Below are positions 27,262-36,612 of a stretch of DNA of 64,000 bases, piece by piece. A program made the translations under genes and the position numbers. The stretch spans positions 1 through 64,000 of the forward strand of contig JACKHH010000017.1 of the NCBI GenBank assembly GCA_020639095.1. The letters are read 5' to 3'. A model generated the notes under the pieces. It was not told the DNA's origin. It worked only from the letters and a program-made list of their open reading frames with translations, and did no database searches. Source of the stretch: Phycisphaerales bacterium (GTDB taxonomy: Bacteria; Planctomycetota; Phycisphaerae; UBA1845). Within the stretch, counting starts at the first letter, position 1; every line of letters begins with the position of its first letter.

Positions 27262-29091
27262 CTATTTTGGGTGCCGGCCCGCCAGATAGACCCCGAGCGT
27301 CATGATATCCGCAGGGCTGATGCCTGCGATCCGAGCGGCTTGGCCTATGGTTGCCGGTCCGACAGCGGCGAGCTTTTCCCGCGCCTCAGCTCGCAGCGCT
27401 GTCATGTGGGTATAATCGGCGCTTGGGGGTATTTTCATCGACTCCATTTTGCGGAATCTTTCGACTTGGCGATCCTGGCGAGCGAGGTAGCCCGCGTAAC
27501 GTGCGTCGATCAGAACCTGTTCGAGCGCCGCGCGCGGGTGACCGTTGAGTGCGGATGCGCCCAGTGCTGCTTCGAGGGTTGCGAGCGTCACATCGGGTCG
27601 GCGCAGCGTTTCCGAAAGGCGCCGACCTTCATGCACCGTCGCCCCGACCAGCTTTGATAGCACGGTGATGGCTGCCGTTTTCTGTTGAAACCGTTCCCAG
27701 CGTTCGTCGTCCACCAAACCAATGTCGCGTCCGGTCGGTGTAAGCCGGCGATCAGCATTGTCACTACGCAAGCTCAGGCGGTACTCCGCGCGCGATGTGA
27801 ACATGCGGTATGGCTCGGTGGGGGGCTTGGTGATGAGGTCGTCGATCATCACGCCGATGTAGGCTTCGTCGCGGCGGAGCACGAACGGACCTTCGTTGCC
27901 CGCGAGTCGCATCGCCGCGTTCACGCCCGCGATCAGACCCTGACCGGCTGCTTCTTCGTACCCGCTCGTGCCATTGATCTGACCAGCCGTGTACAGACCG
28001 TCAACGACTTTGCTCTCCAGCGTAACCTTGGTTTGCGTCGTCGGGATGAAGTCGTATTCCACTGCGTACCCGTGCTGCACGATGCGCGCGTTCCCCAAGC
28101 CCGGGATGTCGCGGAGCATCGCCTCCTGCACATCGGCTGGCAGTGACGTGCTGATGCCGTTGCAGTAGATACGGTCGCTGTCGTAGCCTTCCGGTTCCAG
28201 GAAGATCTGGTGACGCAGCTTGTCAGCGAAGCGCACCACCTTGTCCTCGATGCTCGGGCAGTACCGCGGGCCGGTGGACTCGATTTGCCCGCTGTACATC
28301 GGCGCCCGATGCAGGTTGCCGCGGATCAACTCGTGGGTATGCACGTTGGTATACGTGATCCAGCACTCAATCTGCGGCTGGTCGATCCGGTCGGTCATGA
28401 ACGAAAACGGGACCGGGTCATCGTCACCCGGCTGAGGCTCGCAGGCACCGTAGTCGACGGAGTCGCGGGCGACGCGCGGGGGCGTACCCGTCTTGAGCCG
28501 GCCCAGCGTGAGACCGAGGTCGCGCAGGTTCCGGCTGATGCCGACGGCAGCCGGCTCGCCGCAGCGTCCACCCGGCGTTTGCCGTTCGCCGCAGTGCATC
28601 AACGCGGACATGAAGGTCCCGGTGGTGATGATCACGGCATCGCATGCAATGCGCCGGCCATCTTCAAGCGTCACGCCGCGCACCCGTCGGCGCGCGTCGC
28701 TCATCGGTGCGTCGATCTCCGCGACGATGCCTTCGATGATCGTCAGGTTGGGCGCACCGGCGAGCATCTCCTGTACCGCGTTGGCGTAGAGCACGCGGTC
28801 CGCTTGCGCGCGCGGAGCCCACACGGCTGGCCCTTTGCGACGATTGAGCATGCGGAACTGAATCGCGCCGCGATCGGTACACTGGCCCATAATGCCGCCG
28901 AGTGCGTCGATTTCGCGAACCATCTGCCCCTTACCGATGCCGCCGATCGCGGGATTGCACGACATGCGCCCGATGGCGTCGCGCGTCATCGTCACCAGGG
29001 CAGTGCGCGCACCAAGACGACCCGCAGCCCACGCCGCTTCCGTCCCGGCATGCCCACCGCCGATCACCACGATGTCAAAACGTTCGTGCAT
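27262..29091 (-). CDS. mnmG: tRNA uridine-34 5-carboxymethylaminomethyl modification enzyme MnmG (GidA)
   Basis: FAD-dependent subunit that, with MnmE, modifies the wobble uridine of several tRNAs. The 609-residue chain begins with the FAD-binding VVIGGGHAGTEAAWAA and contains SCNPAIGGIGKGQMVREID, a family hallmark. The C-terminal helical region ends PADIMTLGVYLAGR. Length is normal. No mnmE or rsmG is adjacent. Confidence 0.97.
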   Translation of the reverse strand: MHERFDIVVIGGGHAGTEAAWAAGRLGARTALVTMTRDAIGRMSCNPAIGGIGKGQMVREIDALGGIMGQCTDRGAIQFRMLNRRKGPAVWAPRAQADRVLYANAVQEMLAGAPNLTIIEGIVAEIDAPMSDARRRVRGVTLEDGRRIACDAVIITTGTFMSALMHCGERQTPGGRCGEPAAVGISRNLRDLGLTLGRLKTGTPPRVARDSVDYGACEPQPGDDDPVPFSFMTDRIDQPQIECWITYTNVHTHELIRGNLHRAPMYSGQIESTGPRYCPSIEDKVVRFADKLRHQIFLEPEGYDSDRIYCNGISTSLPADVQEAMLRDIPGLGNARIVQHGYAVEYDFIPTTQTKVTLESKVVDGLYTAGQINGTSGYEEAAGQGLIAGVNAAMRLAGNEGPFVLRRDEAYIGVMIDDLITKPPTEPYRMFTSRAEYRLSLRSDNADRRLTPTGRDIGLVDDERWERFQQKTAAITVLSKLVGATVHEGRRLSETLRRPDVTLATLEAALGASALNGHPRAALEQVLIDARYAGYLARQDRQVERFRKMESMKIPPSADYTHMTALRAEAREKLAAVGPATIGQAARIAGISPADIMTLGVYLAGRHPK

Positions 29092-29446
29092 TCAACACCA
29101 TACATCAGGATGCGCATGAGCAGTCTCGTGGGATCGGCTTACCTGCTGGCCATGACAGGTTGGAAGACCTGTCCCACAGAGTACTGGCTGTCCCACAGAG
29201 TACTGGTTTCTACGCAATACCCCAGCCGAATTCCGTGGATTGTAGCACGCGGGTCAAACCTTTACGATGCCCGCCGAACGGACGTTCGTGGTGTGCTTTG
29301 CGTTGACGAAGTCGGGTGATGGTTGGCGTCATTCTCCACGGCCTCGCTTCGCGAGACCGTGCCACCCAAAGCCAACCACAAAGGTGACGGACGCCCGTTG
29401 GGGTCAATCATGTGCCACAATTGCTGAATTCACGGAGGATAGGTTT
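29092..29446. other. Gene-free divergent gap between mnmG and the M14-like gene
   Basis: 355 bases holding only repeats. A small hairpin (29155-29172) runs into a perfect 19-base tandem duplication (29169-29187 and 29188-29206) containing GTCCCACAG, also the end of the element at 10514-10565. A GGGTGGCA-family hairpin follows at 29337-29367. The ribosome site of the next gene (GGAGG, 29435-29439) is at the end. Confidence 0.7.
29337..29367. repeat. GGGTGGCA-family hairpin, inverted orientation
   Basis: Arms CACGGCCTCGC (29337-29347) and GCGAGACCGTG (29351-29361) around TTC, followed by CCACCC. Compared with the copy at 35269-35299, a C-G pair is replaced by T-A in the stem. Confidence 0.78.
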
Positions 29447-30181
29447 ATGCGTTTGTCGCTGGTTGCGCGGGTGGTTGCAGGTCTTGTGGGGGTTGCGGTG
29501 ATGAGCGGTTGTCAGGGTCCGATTTCGCGTACGGTGGGTATGTCGGTCGAGGGGCGGCCCATCGAGATCAGCACGTTGGGCGACGGCGGCGACGTGGTCA
29601 TGATGATGGCTGCGATCCACGGCGACGAGACCGTGGGCGTGCCGCTGCTCCGCGATTTGGAAAAACACCTGACCGAGAATCCCCGGCTGCTGGATGGCCG
29701 CACGGTCGTGTTCATGCCGGTTGCGAACCCCGACGGCTACGCGCACAACACGCGGTACAACGTGCACGGCGTTGATTTGAACCGCAACTTCCCGGCTGAC
29801 AACTTCGACGCGTCGGCGAAGCACGGCAGCGCTCCGCTTTGCGAGCCGGAGTCGCGGGCGATCAAGCTGGTGCTCGATGAGTACCGGCCCAACCGCATCG
29901 TGACGATCCACCAGCCTTTCAATGTCATCGACTACGACGGACCTGGCGAAGCCCTGGCCAACGCGATGGGCCGCTACACCGACATCCCGGTGGAACGCGT
30001 CGGCAGCCGCCCGGGCTCGCTCGGCTCCTACGCGGGCATCACCTTGGGAATTCCCATCATCACGCTCGAATTCGACGAACTCACGCACGAGGAACCGGAC
30101 CACATCCTCTGGCAGAAGTACGGCCCGATGCTCATCGAAGCCGTACGCTATCCGCTGGATGATGTTGGGACGGTGCAGTAG
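29447..30181 (+). CDS. M14-family carboxypeptidase-like lipoprotein
   Basis: 244 residues with a lipobox (AVMSGC) after a short hydrophobic segment. The catalytic core carries zinc ligands in AAIHGDETVG (HxxE) and TIHQ, the substrate Asn-Arg pair in GVDLNRNFP and the catalytic Glu in ITLEFDE. It resembles the murein tripeptide amidase (MpaA) or zinc-carboxypeptidase group, so peptidoglycan-peptide trimming at the membrane is a reasonable guess, not shown. ATG at 29447 has GGAGG at good distance. Its stop codon TAG is the first three bases of a perfect inverted repeat shared with the convergent neighbour. Confidence 0.82.
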   Translation: MRLSLVARVVAGLVGVAVMSGCQGPISRTVGMSVEGRPIEISTLGDGGDVVMMMAAIHGDETVGVPLLRDLEKHLTENPRLLDGRTVVFMPVANPDGYAHNTRYNVHGVDLNRNFPADNFDASAKHGSAPLCEPESRAIKLVLDEYRPNRIVTIHQPFNVIDYDGPGEALANAMGRYTDIPVERVGSRPGSLGSYAGITLGIPIITLEFDELTHEEPDHILWQKYGPMLIEAVRYPLDDVGTVQ

Positions 30182-30246
30182 GGTCCGCTGTGCGGACCAC
30201 ATCGGGGTACGTCCCTACGAATTGCCGGTCCGCACAGCGGACCCTA
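30179..30246. repeat. Perfect 20-bp inverted repeat bridging two convergent stop codons
   Basis: Arms 30179-30198 and 30227-30246 are perfectly complementary with a 28-base centre. The left arm begins TAG, the stop codon of the upstream plus-strand gene. The right arm begins TAG when read on the minus strand, the stop codon of the convergent gene. Each arm is itself partly palindromic (GTCCGC/GCGGAC). It may act as a bidirectional transcript end. Confidence 0.9.
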
Positions 30247-30789
30247 CGAAGATTGCGGGCGGATCATCAGTTCGTGATACGTCGTGTCCGCGTCGATCTC
30301 GCGGGTGAAGGCGATATCCGGCAATTCCACGATGACGATCTCTGCCGTGGTATAGATTTCGGAGCCTTTGAGCAGGTGGCCGCCGAAAGTTTTGCCGGTT
30401 TCGTCGGACACGCTGATGTGCAGGTGTACGCCGTCCGGTGAAAGCGTGCCGGTGAGCGACACGATTTCGAGTTTGCCGGGGATGATCTTCGAGTCATTCG
30501 CGTTCGCCAGGCGCAGGTTCGCGTGATTGAGGCTGCCGACGCAGGTGACGATGGCTGCGGCGCGGAGGTGGTGCCGTTTCGCCGCGGCTTCGAGTTCGCC
30601 GCGTAGGTCACTGCCCGGCCGCAGACGCAGGGCGATGAACTGTCCCGTGCTGGTCGCGTCCTGTGTTGGTACGGTCATGTCGGGGGTATCCTTCGGTTGC
30701 ACGTCGTCACCGTTCGCGAGGTTATTGAAAAGAATAAACACAACGGCTGCAACGGTACACGCCGCGATGATTTTGGTTCGCATCAACAC
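30244..30789 (-). CDS. Exported PPC/DUF296-domain protein
   Basis: 181 residues. A hydrophobic N-terminal segment (TKIIAACTVAAVVFILF) suggests secretion or a membrane anchor; no lipobox is present. From about residue 55 to 175 there is a PPC/DUF296 domain, with the typical AAAIVTCVGSL, the VHLHISVSDE strand carrying paired histidines, and TFGGHLLKGSEIYTTAEIVI. These domains form metal-binding trimers of unclear function, usually in the cytoplasm or on DNA-binding proteins, so an exported version is unusual. GTG at 30789 is preferred because GGAAGG is about nine bases before it; an ATG six bases downstream is the alternative. Confidence 0.78.
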   Translation of the reverse strand: MLMRTKIIAACTVAAVVFILFNNLANGDDVQPKDTPDMTVPTQDATSTGQFIALRLRPGSDLRGELEAAAKRHHLRAAAIVTCVGSLNHANLRLANANDSKIIPGKLEIVSLTGTLSPDGVHLHISVSDETGKTFGGHLLKGSEIYTTAEIVIVELPDIAFTREIDADTTYHELMIRPQSS

Positions 30790-30807
30790 GTTGAGTTTCC
30801 TTCCAAG

Positions 30808-31262
30808 TAGGGTGGGCACTGCCCACCAGCGATGATTGAATACGCACGACAGCGTGCAGTAGCTCGCGCGACGAAGTCGTTTTCGCCCTGGCCAGGGCGA
30901 TAGATTTTAGCCAGGGGTGCCAACCCCTGTAGCGGCGTCGAGTCTAAAATTCCCAAGCCCTGACCAGGGCGACAGGGCCTTGTGCAATGGGCCGATCGAT
31001 TTTACCACGCCCGTACTTGTACGAGCGTTGTGTCGCCCTTGCGGGGCTCCGGTCTTCCATTCGTTTGCGTTTCCACCAGGGGTTTCACCCCTGGCTAAGA
31101 TCTCCGGCCCTTTCAGGGCCGACTTGCGTTGAAGCGTTGGTTTGGCATGTATTGCCTTGTTGCGCACATGGTTTGGTCAACTTTGTTTGACCCGGGTTAG
31201 CGTTGGCGCTTCGGACTTCGATGCGCGCGTTTGCTTGTTGTTGGTGGGCAGTGCCCACCCTA
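30808..31262. repeat. Repeat-only block flanked by 20-bp inverted repeats
   Basis: The ends, 30808-30827 and 31243-31262, are exact reverse complements beginning TAGGGTGGGC, each with an internal hairpin. Inside are further hairpins: 30883-30900 (18-base perfect palindrome), CAGGGG/CCCCTG near 30912-30929, 31076-31094 (7-bp stem, loop TTTCA) and 31105-31121 (6-bp stem, loop TTTCA). The right end supplies the TAG stop of the next gene. No coding sequence was seen in these 455 bases. Confidence 0.82.
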
Positions 31263-32156
31263 CGATTTCATCGCGTTGATCATTTCGGATATTGTTTTGT
31301 CCAATAGGGCGTTTCCGCCGAACTCCATGCCCAATGCACGCAACTTGCTGGTTTCGATCTGGTGCTTGGGAGTTTTCTTCATGTTTGCGATTTCGCTCAT
31401 GCTGCCCGTTAGGCGTTTGGCGATCTCGGCTACTTCTTGTTCGGCGATGTACATGTCGTAGCAATTGTACGCTTGGCCGGCGATGCCATCGGCTGACAGT
31501 AGGATGCGGACCGCGCGGGCGACGTCGGCCGCGTGGACCTCCTTGCCGCCTTTGCTGCTGGATACCGGTTCACCGTTGGCCACGCGGCGAACGAGGTCGA
31601 ACCACTTGCTTTGCTCGGGCGGCGTGGCGAGACCGTAGATCCCGGTGGGGCGGAGCGCGCAAATGTCGTAGCCCAGGCCGAGTCCGTAACTGTGGACGAA
31701 TTTCTCGATGGCGGCTTTGTGCGCGCCGTAGTGCGACGTGGCCCAGAGCGGGTGGGTTTCATCGAGCGGGCGATCGTCGAGGATCACCTCGTGTACGGCG
31801 CAGGTCGAGATGAAGACGAAGCGCGGAACGCGCGCAGCCCGCGCCGCTTCAATCAGCCGGATGGTCCCGCCGATGTTGCAGCGCACGAAGTCCACGATGT
31901 CGCCCTCGCCGCCGCGAAACCCGCCACCAGGATGGTGTAGCGCGGAATGCACCACCGCGTCAACGCCTTCAACCAGACTGGCTGCGTCTTGGTCATTTCC
32001 CAACGCGCCGCGCGTCCATTCGCAGCGCCCGTCGACAAACCCGTCGCGGTTCGATCCCTCGCGATACCAGCACCGGCAGGCATGACCCGCCGACAGCAGA
32101 TCGTTGACGATGTAGCGTCCCAGAAACCCGGTCGCGCCGGTGACGGCGATCTTCAT
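31260..32156 (-). CDS. NAD-dependent epimerase/dehydratase (extended SDR)
   Basis: 298 residues. The Rossmann motif TGATGFLGRYI is at the N-terminus, the catalytic Ser is in ISTC and the YxxxK pair in SHYGAHKAA. The overall pattern matches nucleotide-sugar epimerases and similar extended short-chain dehydrogenases. The substrate cannot be read. The gene is isolated, with a repeat block after it and a divergent metalloprotease before it. Its stop codon lies inside the flanking inverted repeat. Confidence 0.88.
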   Translation of the reverse strand: MKIAVTGATGFLGRYIVNDLLSAGHACRCWYREGSNRDGFVDGRCEWTRGALGNDQDAASLVEGVDAVVHSALHHPGGGFRGGEGDIVDFVRCNIGGTIRLIEAARAARVPRFVFISTCAVHEVILDDRPLDETHPLWATSHYGAHKAAIEKFVHSYGLGLGYDICALRPTGIYGLATPPEQSKWFDLVRRVANGEPVSSSKGGKEVHAADVARAVRILLSADGIAGQAYNCYDMYIAEQEVAEIAKRLTGSMSEIANMKKTPKHQIETSKLRALGMEFGGNALLDKTISEMINAMKS

Positions 32157-32451
32157 CCACTAGCCTCCTTGGCGATGCGTTGGCATTCCCAATGTCAGGA
32201 ATCGTAAACTCGTCGCGGGTGCGATTCTGCACCCATGTCCGCGATTTGTCGATGCGAGCGGCTGCATTTCGCCGGGCATCCGATACGTCGCGCCGGGAGC
32301 GATGATAGTTCGCGAACGCCATTTCGGCCCGCGACGGCGCGTGCATTAGCGTCGCGGGCGCCATGTTCGCTTCCCGGACAGCGCTTGACGACCTATACTG
32401 GGTGCGTACGGTCGCCGTCCGCGCGTCCGTCTCCTGGGAGGCTGCTCATCC
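32157..32451. other. Divergent intergenic gap, nothing recognised
   Basis: 295 bases between the epimerase and the M50 protease genes. No gene, clear promoter or repeat was identified apart from GGGAGG about ten bases before the GTG of the protease gene. Confidence 0.5.
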
Positions 32452-33870
32452 GTGACTGACCACGGCACGATCGACGAATCACCGGCTGGTATGGACAGTG
32501 CTGTTGGCGCTGCGCCCGATGCCGATAGCGCGCGCTTCGAATGGCTCGACGGTGAAGGCAATCCGTGGGTCGTCGAGGGAACGCATAACCGGCTCACCTT
32601 GTCGCGCGACGACGAGGTGCGCATCTTCGATCGCGACAGTTGGCGGGATGAGATTGAGTTTTCTCCGCTCGGCAAGCAGGTGGTGTTGCGTTTTGACCTG
32701 GGCGATCGTGAAGTCGGTTTCCTCATTCCCATGACCGACGCGCGTACGCTATTCGTCGCGATGGGCCAGACGCAGGCCGCGTCCGCACCGCCCACGGAAC
32801 CGGAGTACGAATCGGACGAAGAATCGGACGAAGCACCGGCAGCAACGGAAACACCGCTCTGGCCGAAGATGACCACGTCGTCGGTGCTGGCGCTGTGCAG
32901 TTCGCTGCTCGCGTTTCTTCCCGGTATCGGCGTGCTCTTCGGCATCAGCGGGATCGTGCTCGCGGTTGTCGCCCGGCGCGCCGTTCGTAACAACGCTGCC
33001 GGTGCGCACGTTCGTACGATGTGTCGCATCAGCCTGATCGTCGCGCAGGTGGGGATTGCCATTTCGCTGCTTGCGGTGCTGGCGATGGTGCGCACCTCCC
33101 ATGGCCGGATCAACCACTTGCCGCTCGGCGACGAAGATCTCAAGTGGGGGTGGGGCGCGGGTATCGCCGCGATGGTGATGGTGTTGCTCGCGCTTTCGGT
33201 GCATGAAGCCGCTCACGCGATCACCGCATGGTGGTGCGGCGACGGGCTCGCGAAGGCGCAGGGCCGCGTCACGCTGAACCCCCTCGCGCATATCGATCCC
33301 TTTGGCACGATCTTTCTGCCGCTGCTCCTGATGTACTGGGGCGCGCCGGTGTTCGGTTACGCCCGCCCGGTGATGACGCAGCTCTCCGGGGTGAAGCGCT
33401 ACCACCGCGCGCAGATTCTCGTTGCAGGCGCGGGGCCGCTTTCGAACTTGATGCAGGCTGCGGTCTATGCAGCCCTGCTGACGGCGATCGGTTCGGTGCT
33501 TTCGTTGATGTCGGGTGTGCAGGTGATGCACCTTGCGGATATGGAACCCTACGTGGAGGTCACGGGGGTCGCGGGCGCTCCGGTATTTGCCGGGATCATC
33601 CTGATGCTCAAGCTGGGCATCGCGATCAACGTCATGCTCGCGACGTTCAACCTCATCCCCATTCCGCCGCTCGACGGGTCGTGGATCGTGCAGTTCCTGT
33701 TTCCGGGCACGATCGGGCTGTTCTACGCGAGGATTCGCCCGTATGGGATGTTCATCTTCCTTGCATTCATCTACCTCGGGGGCAACCTGTTCGTGTATTG
33801 CATGTTTCCGGGGGTGATCGTCATACTTGGTTTCAACATTCTGATGACGTTCGTGACCGGGTTTGTGTGA
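32452..33870 (+). CDS. M50-family membrane metalloprotease
   Basis: 472 residues. A soluble N-terminal part (about 1-120, ending in an acidic stretch) leads to several membrane helices. The zinc site HEAAH is at residues 251-255 in a membrane helix, and a second ligand motif, NLIPIPPLDGSW, comes late, the standard pair of site-2 proteases of the compact bacterial type. No PDZ domain is seen. The two helices before the catalytic core (about 145-210) resemble a DUF4190-type segment with PGIGVLFGISGIVLA. Substrate unknown. Start is GTG with GGGAGG upstream. Confidence 0.88.
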   Translation: MTDHGTIDESPAGMDSAVGAAPDADSARFEWLDGEGNPWVVEGTHNRLTLSRDDEVRIFDRDSWRDEIEFSPLGKQVVLRFDLGDREVGFLIPMTDARTLFVAMGQTQAASAPPTEPEYESDEESDEAPAATETPLWPKMTTSSVLALCSSLLAFLPGIGVLFGISGIVLAVVARRAVRNNAAGAHVRTMCRISLIVAQVGIAISLLAVLAMVRTSHGRINHLPLGDEDLKWGWGAGIAAMVMVLLALSVHEAAHAITAWWCGDGLAKAQGRVTLNPLAHIDPFGTIFLPLLLMYWGAPVFGYARPVMTQLSGVKRYHRAQILVAGAGPLSNLMQAAVYAALLTAIGSVLSLMSGVQVMHLADMEPYVEVTGVAGAPVFAGIILMLKLGIAINVMLATFNLIPIPPLDGSWIVQFLFPGTIGLFYARIRPYGMFIFLAFIYLGGNLFVYCMFPGVIVILGFNILMTFVTGFV

Positions 33871-33898
33871 TGTTGTTGTTGTCGTCGCGAGAGCATCC

Positions 33899-35206
33899 AT
33901 GTTTGCGAAGACGTTGGACATTCTGACGCGTGGTGCGTGCGTGTTTGTGGTGTGCCTGTTGCTTGCAGGCTGCCAGAGCGTGTCGCCTCAGCCCGGCTGC
34001 GAGGGCAATTGCAATGCCGAGGAAGAGCCGAACAACGACTTCCAGCGTTCGCGCGTCGTGTCGCTGACGGTTGACGGAGCGGCCACGTTGTCGGGCTCGA
34101 TCGACGTGGTGGACGATGTGGACGTGTTCGATCTCGGCGGAGTGGCCGGTGGCGACAGGGTCACGATCAAGGCGCGGCGGATCGATGCAGCCCTGCGGCC
34201 GGCCATCGCGTTGTACGACGAGGAAGGTGAGCTGATCAACGAGGATACGCTCACCAGCATCACGACGCCGTCGGCAGACCCTGAAATGGTCCATACCGTG
34301 CGCGAGGCGCACGACAAGATCTACGTCGCGATCAGCCACAACACCGTCCGGTCATCGCTCGGAGCATACGAGATCGACGTGGATATCGTTCGCGGCGGGC
34401 CGGTGCCGCCGCCCACGAACCAGACGATCCTGCTCAGTTTCGCCGGCGGGCACGTCGAGGACCCGGTGTTCGGCACATATGACGTGAGTGCGTTCGATGC
34501 CGGTGACATCGCCGCGCGTTACCAGGACGACACCGACCTGATTAAGAACGTCATCAAGCAGGTCTTCGCTCAGAACTACGAGCGCTTCAGCGTCGAGATC
34601 TGGGATACCGACGATCCGCAGGCAGCGACGCAGCTTGCGGGCCGGGTGTACTCGCGGATCGTCTTCGGCGGGTTCAACACCTACGCGTTCGGGGCGGCGG
34701 AGGATGTTGACCTGTACAACGCGAACACGGCTGACACTGCGATCATCTTCACCGAGTCGTTCCAGCCCGGGTTGTTCAACGGTGCGCCGTCATCTGAGCA
34801 ACTCGGCGTGGCGATCGGGAATGTCGCCGCCCACGAGATGGGCCACCTGCTCGGTTTGCACCATGTGAATGACGCGACGGCACTCATGGATGAAGCCTCG
34901 CCCGCCTACACGTTGCTCGACGACCAGGAGTTCAAGCAGGCGCCGCTATCGCACTCGATTTTCCCGCTTGGTTTGCAGGATTCGGCTGATTTGCTCGCGG
35001 TGATCGTGGGATTGAACGCGGATGCAGCCAAGCTGACGCGTGATGCGTCGCCGCCATCGGCGGAAGCGTGGACGCGCATGGCCAAGAATTCACAGGCGCA
35101 GGCGTTCAGCGACACCGACCCGGTGATGAGCAAGTGCGGTACCTGCCTGTGGCGCGAAGCGCTCGCCGGCAGAGGCCCGCTAAAGGATCTCGTCAGTCGC
35201 GATTAG
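33899..35206 (+). CDS. Metzincin-like metalloprotease lipoprotein
   Basis: 435 residues with lipobox LLAGC at the N-terminus. A bacterial pre-peptidase-like beta domain (EEEPNNDFQRS onward, about 30-155) precedes a catalytic domain with HEMGHLLGLHH, the extended metzincin zinc site (H312, H316, H322). A downstream Met in TALMDEASP could be the Met-turn. A CGTC pair lies near the C-terminus. The ATG at 33899 fits the signal peptide; the frame is open 12 codons earlier and overlaps the upstream gene. Likely a surface protease; substrate unknown. Confidence 0.85.
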   Translation: MFAKTLDILTRGACVFVVCLLLAGCQSVSPQPGCEGNCNAEEEPNNDFQRSRVVSLTVDGAATLSGSIDVVDDVDVFDLGGVAGGDRVTIKARRIDAALRPAIALYDEEGELINEDTLTSITTPSADPEMVHTVREAHDKIYVAISHNTVRSSLGAYEIDVDIVRGGPVPPPTNQTILLSFAGGHVEDPVFGTYDVSAFDAGDIAARYQDDTDLIKNVIKQVFAQNYERFSVEIWDTDDPQAATQLAGRVYSRIVFGGFNTYAFGAAEDVDLYNANTADTAIIFTESFQPGLFNGAPSSEQLGVAIGNVAAHEMGHLLGLHHVNDATALMDEASPAYTLLDDQEFKQAPLSHSIFPLGLQDSADLLAVIVGLNADAAKLTRDASPPSAEAWTRMAKNSQAQAFSDTDPVMSKCGTCLWREALAGRGPLKDLVSRD

Positions 35207-35268
35207 TCTGTGCGGCCAAATGGCTGGCAAGGATTGATGAAGTCAGGCTCTGGTTGTTTGCAAACGCC

Positions 35269-35299
35269 CACGGCCTTGCTTCGCAAGACCGTGCCACCC
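35269..35299. repeat. GGGTGGCA-family hairpin, inverted orientation
   Basis: Arms CACGGCCTTGC (35269-35279) and GCAAGACCGTG (35283-35293) around TTC, then CCACCC. Same family as 16909-16987, 22281-22311 and 29337-29367. Confidence 0.78.
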
Positions 35300-35406
35300 A
35301 GACACGGCACTCGGCATCATCAAAAAGCCTATAAAACACGATACAATCGTTGACCCCGCCACCGGCGCACGCGACAATCTCCTGCGTGCCCGCTGCCCCG
35401 CCTTCC

Positions 35407-36612
35407 ATGGTTACCCTCGCCGATGCTGAAGCCATCGTTCGCGCGAACCTGAACACGCTGCCGGTCGTTTCCGTGCCACTGAAAGATGCACGCGGAATGA
35501 CGTTGGCGCGTACTATCCACTGCGACATCGACGTGCCGCCGTTCGCTCGCTCGATGATGGATGGGTACGCCGTGCGGTCAGCCGATGTGCAGGCCGCACC
35601 CGTTGAACTGCGTGTGATCGGACAAGTGGCAGCCGGTGCGACGTCGGATCGGGTGCTGGGGCCGGGAGAGGCCATGCAGATCAACACCGGCGCACCGATC
35701 CCGGGCGGGGCGGACGCCGTAGTGAAAGTCGAGGACACCACGGTCAGTTCCGACGGTGCTGCCGTGACTGTGAATTATTCGGTGCCGGTCGGCAAAGCCA
35801 TCTGCCCGCGTGCGGATTACGTCGCGCAAGGCGATGTTGCGCTTGATCGCGGGGATACGCTCGGTCCGGAGCAGATCGCGATTGCCGCCACTGTGGGAGC
35901 AGCCACCGTTGAGGTCTTCCGCAGGCCGCGAATCGCTGTGCTGGTCACCGGTGACGAGCTGGTCGCGGTCGATGTGACGCCGGTAGGCGGGCAGATTCGC
36001 GACAGTAATGGCCCGATGCTGCGGAGTTTACTCACAGATGCCGGCGCGGAGGTGATCGATCTGGGCCGGGTGGGCGACGATCGCGACGCACTGGTTAAGC
36101 GCGTTCGCGAAGGTCTCGGGTATGATGGGCTGTGCATCACCGGCGGGATTTCGATGGGCGCGTTCGATTTTGTGCCCGACGTGCTCGCGGAGTGCGGCGT
36201 ACGCGTGCACTTCCGCAAGATGTCGACGAAGCCAGGCCGGCCTACACTCTTTGGAACGTCCGAATCCGGCGGATGGGTGTTCGCGTTGCCGGGCAATCCG
36301 ATCAGTGCGCACGTCGGTTTCGCCTTGTTGGTTCGGCCTGCATTGGCGATGATGCAGGGACGCGAGAATTGGCCGACTCCGCGGCGTGCGGTGCTGCGCG
36401 GCCAGTGCGGTGCCAATGGCCAGCGGCAGAGCTTTCAGCCCGCGCGCTTGAGCGTTGCGGACGACGGCCGTTGCGTTGTGGAACCGCTCGCTTGGCGCGG
36501 GTCGGGCGATCCGTTCGGTTTTCGTTTCGCGGACGTGCTGCTGATGCGGCCCGCGAATGCACCAGCCGTTGAGGATGGCGCGCTGGTCGAGGTAATCCCG
36601 CTACGCGCGTAG
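35407..36612 (+). CDS. moeA: Molybdopterin molybdotransferase
   Basis: Inserts molybdate into adenylylated molybdopterin, the last common step of molybdenum cofactor synthesis. The 401-residue protein shows DVPPFARSMMDGYAVR, the NTGAPIPGGADAVV signature, VTGDELV and GGISMGAFDFV, and a C-terminal beta-barrel domain. The start is uncertain: ATG at 35407 fits the family, but no Shine-Dalgarno is seen and the frame is open back to a TTG at 35350. No other Mo-cofactor gene is in the window. Confidence 0.94.
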   Translation: MVTLADAEAIVRANLNTLPVVSVPLKDARGMTLARTIHCDIDVPPFARSMMDGYAVRSADVQAAPVELRVIGQVAAGATSDRVLGPGEAMQINTGAPIPGGADAVVKVEDTTVSSDGAAVTVNYSVPVGKAICPRADYVAQGDVALDRGDTLGPEQIAIAATVGAATVEVFRRPRIAVLVTGDELVAVDVTPVGGQIRDSNGPMLRSLLTDAGAEVIDLGRVGDDRDALVKRVREGLGYDGLCITGGISMGAFDFVPDVLAECGVRVHFRKMSTKPGRPTLFGTSESGGWVFALPGNPISAHVGFALLVRPALAMMQGRENWPTPRRAVLRGQCGANGQRQSFQPARLSVADDGRCVVEPLAWRGSGDPFGFRFADVLLMRPANAPAVEDGALVEVIPLRA

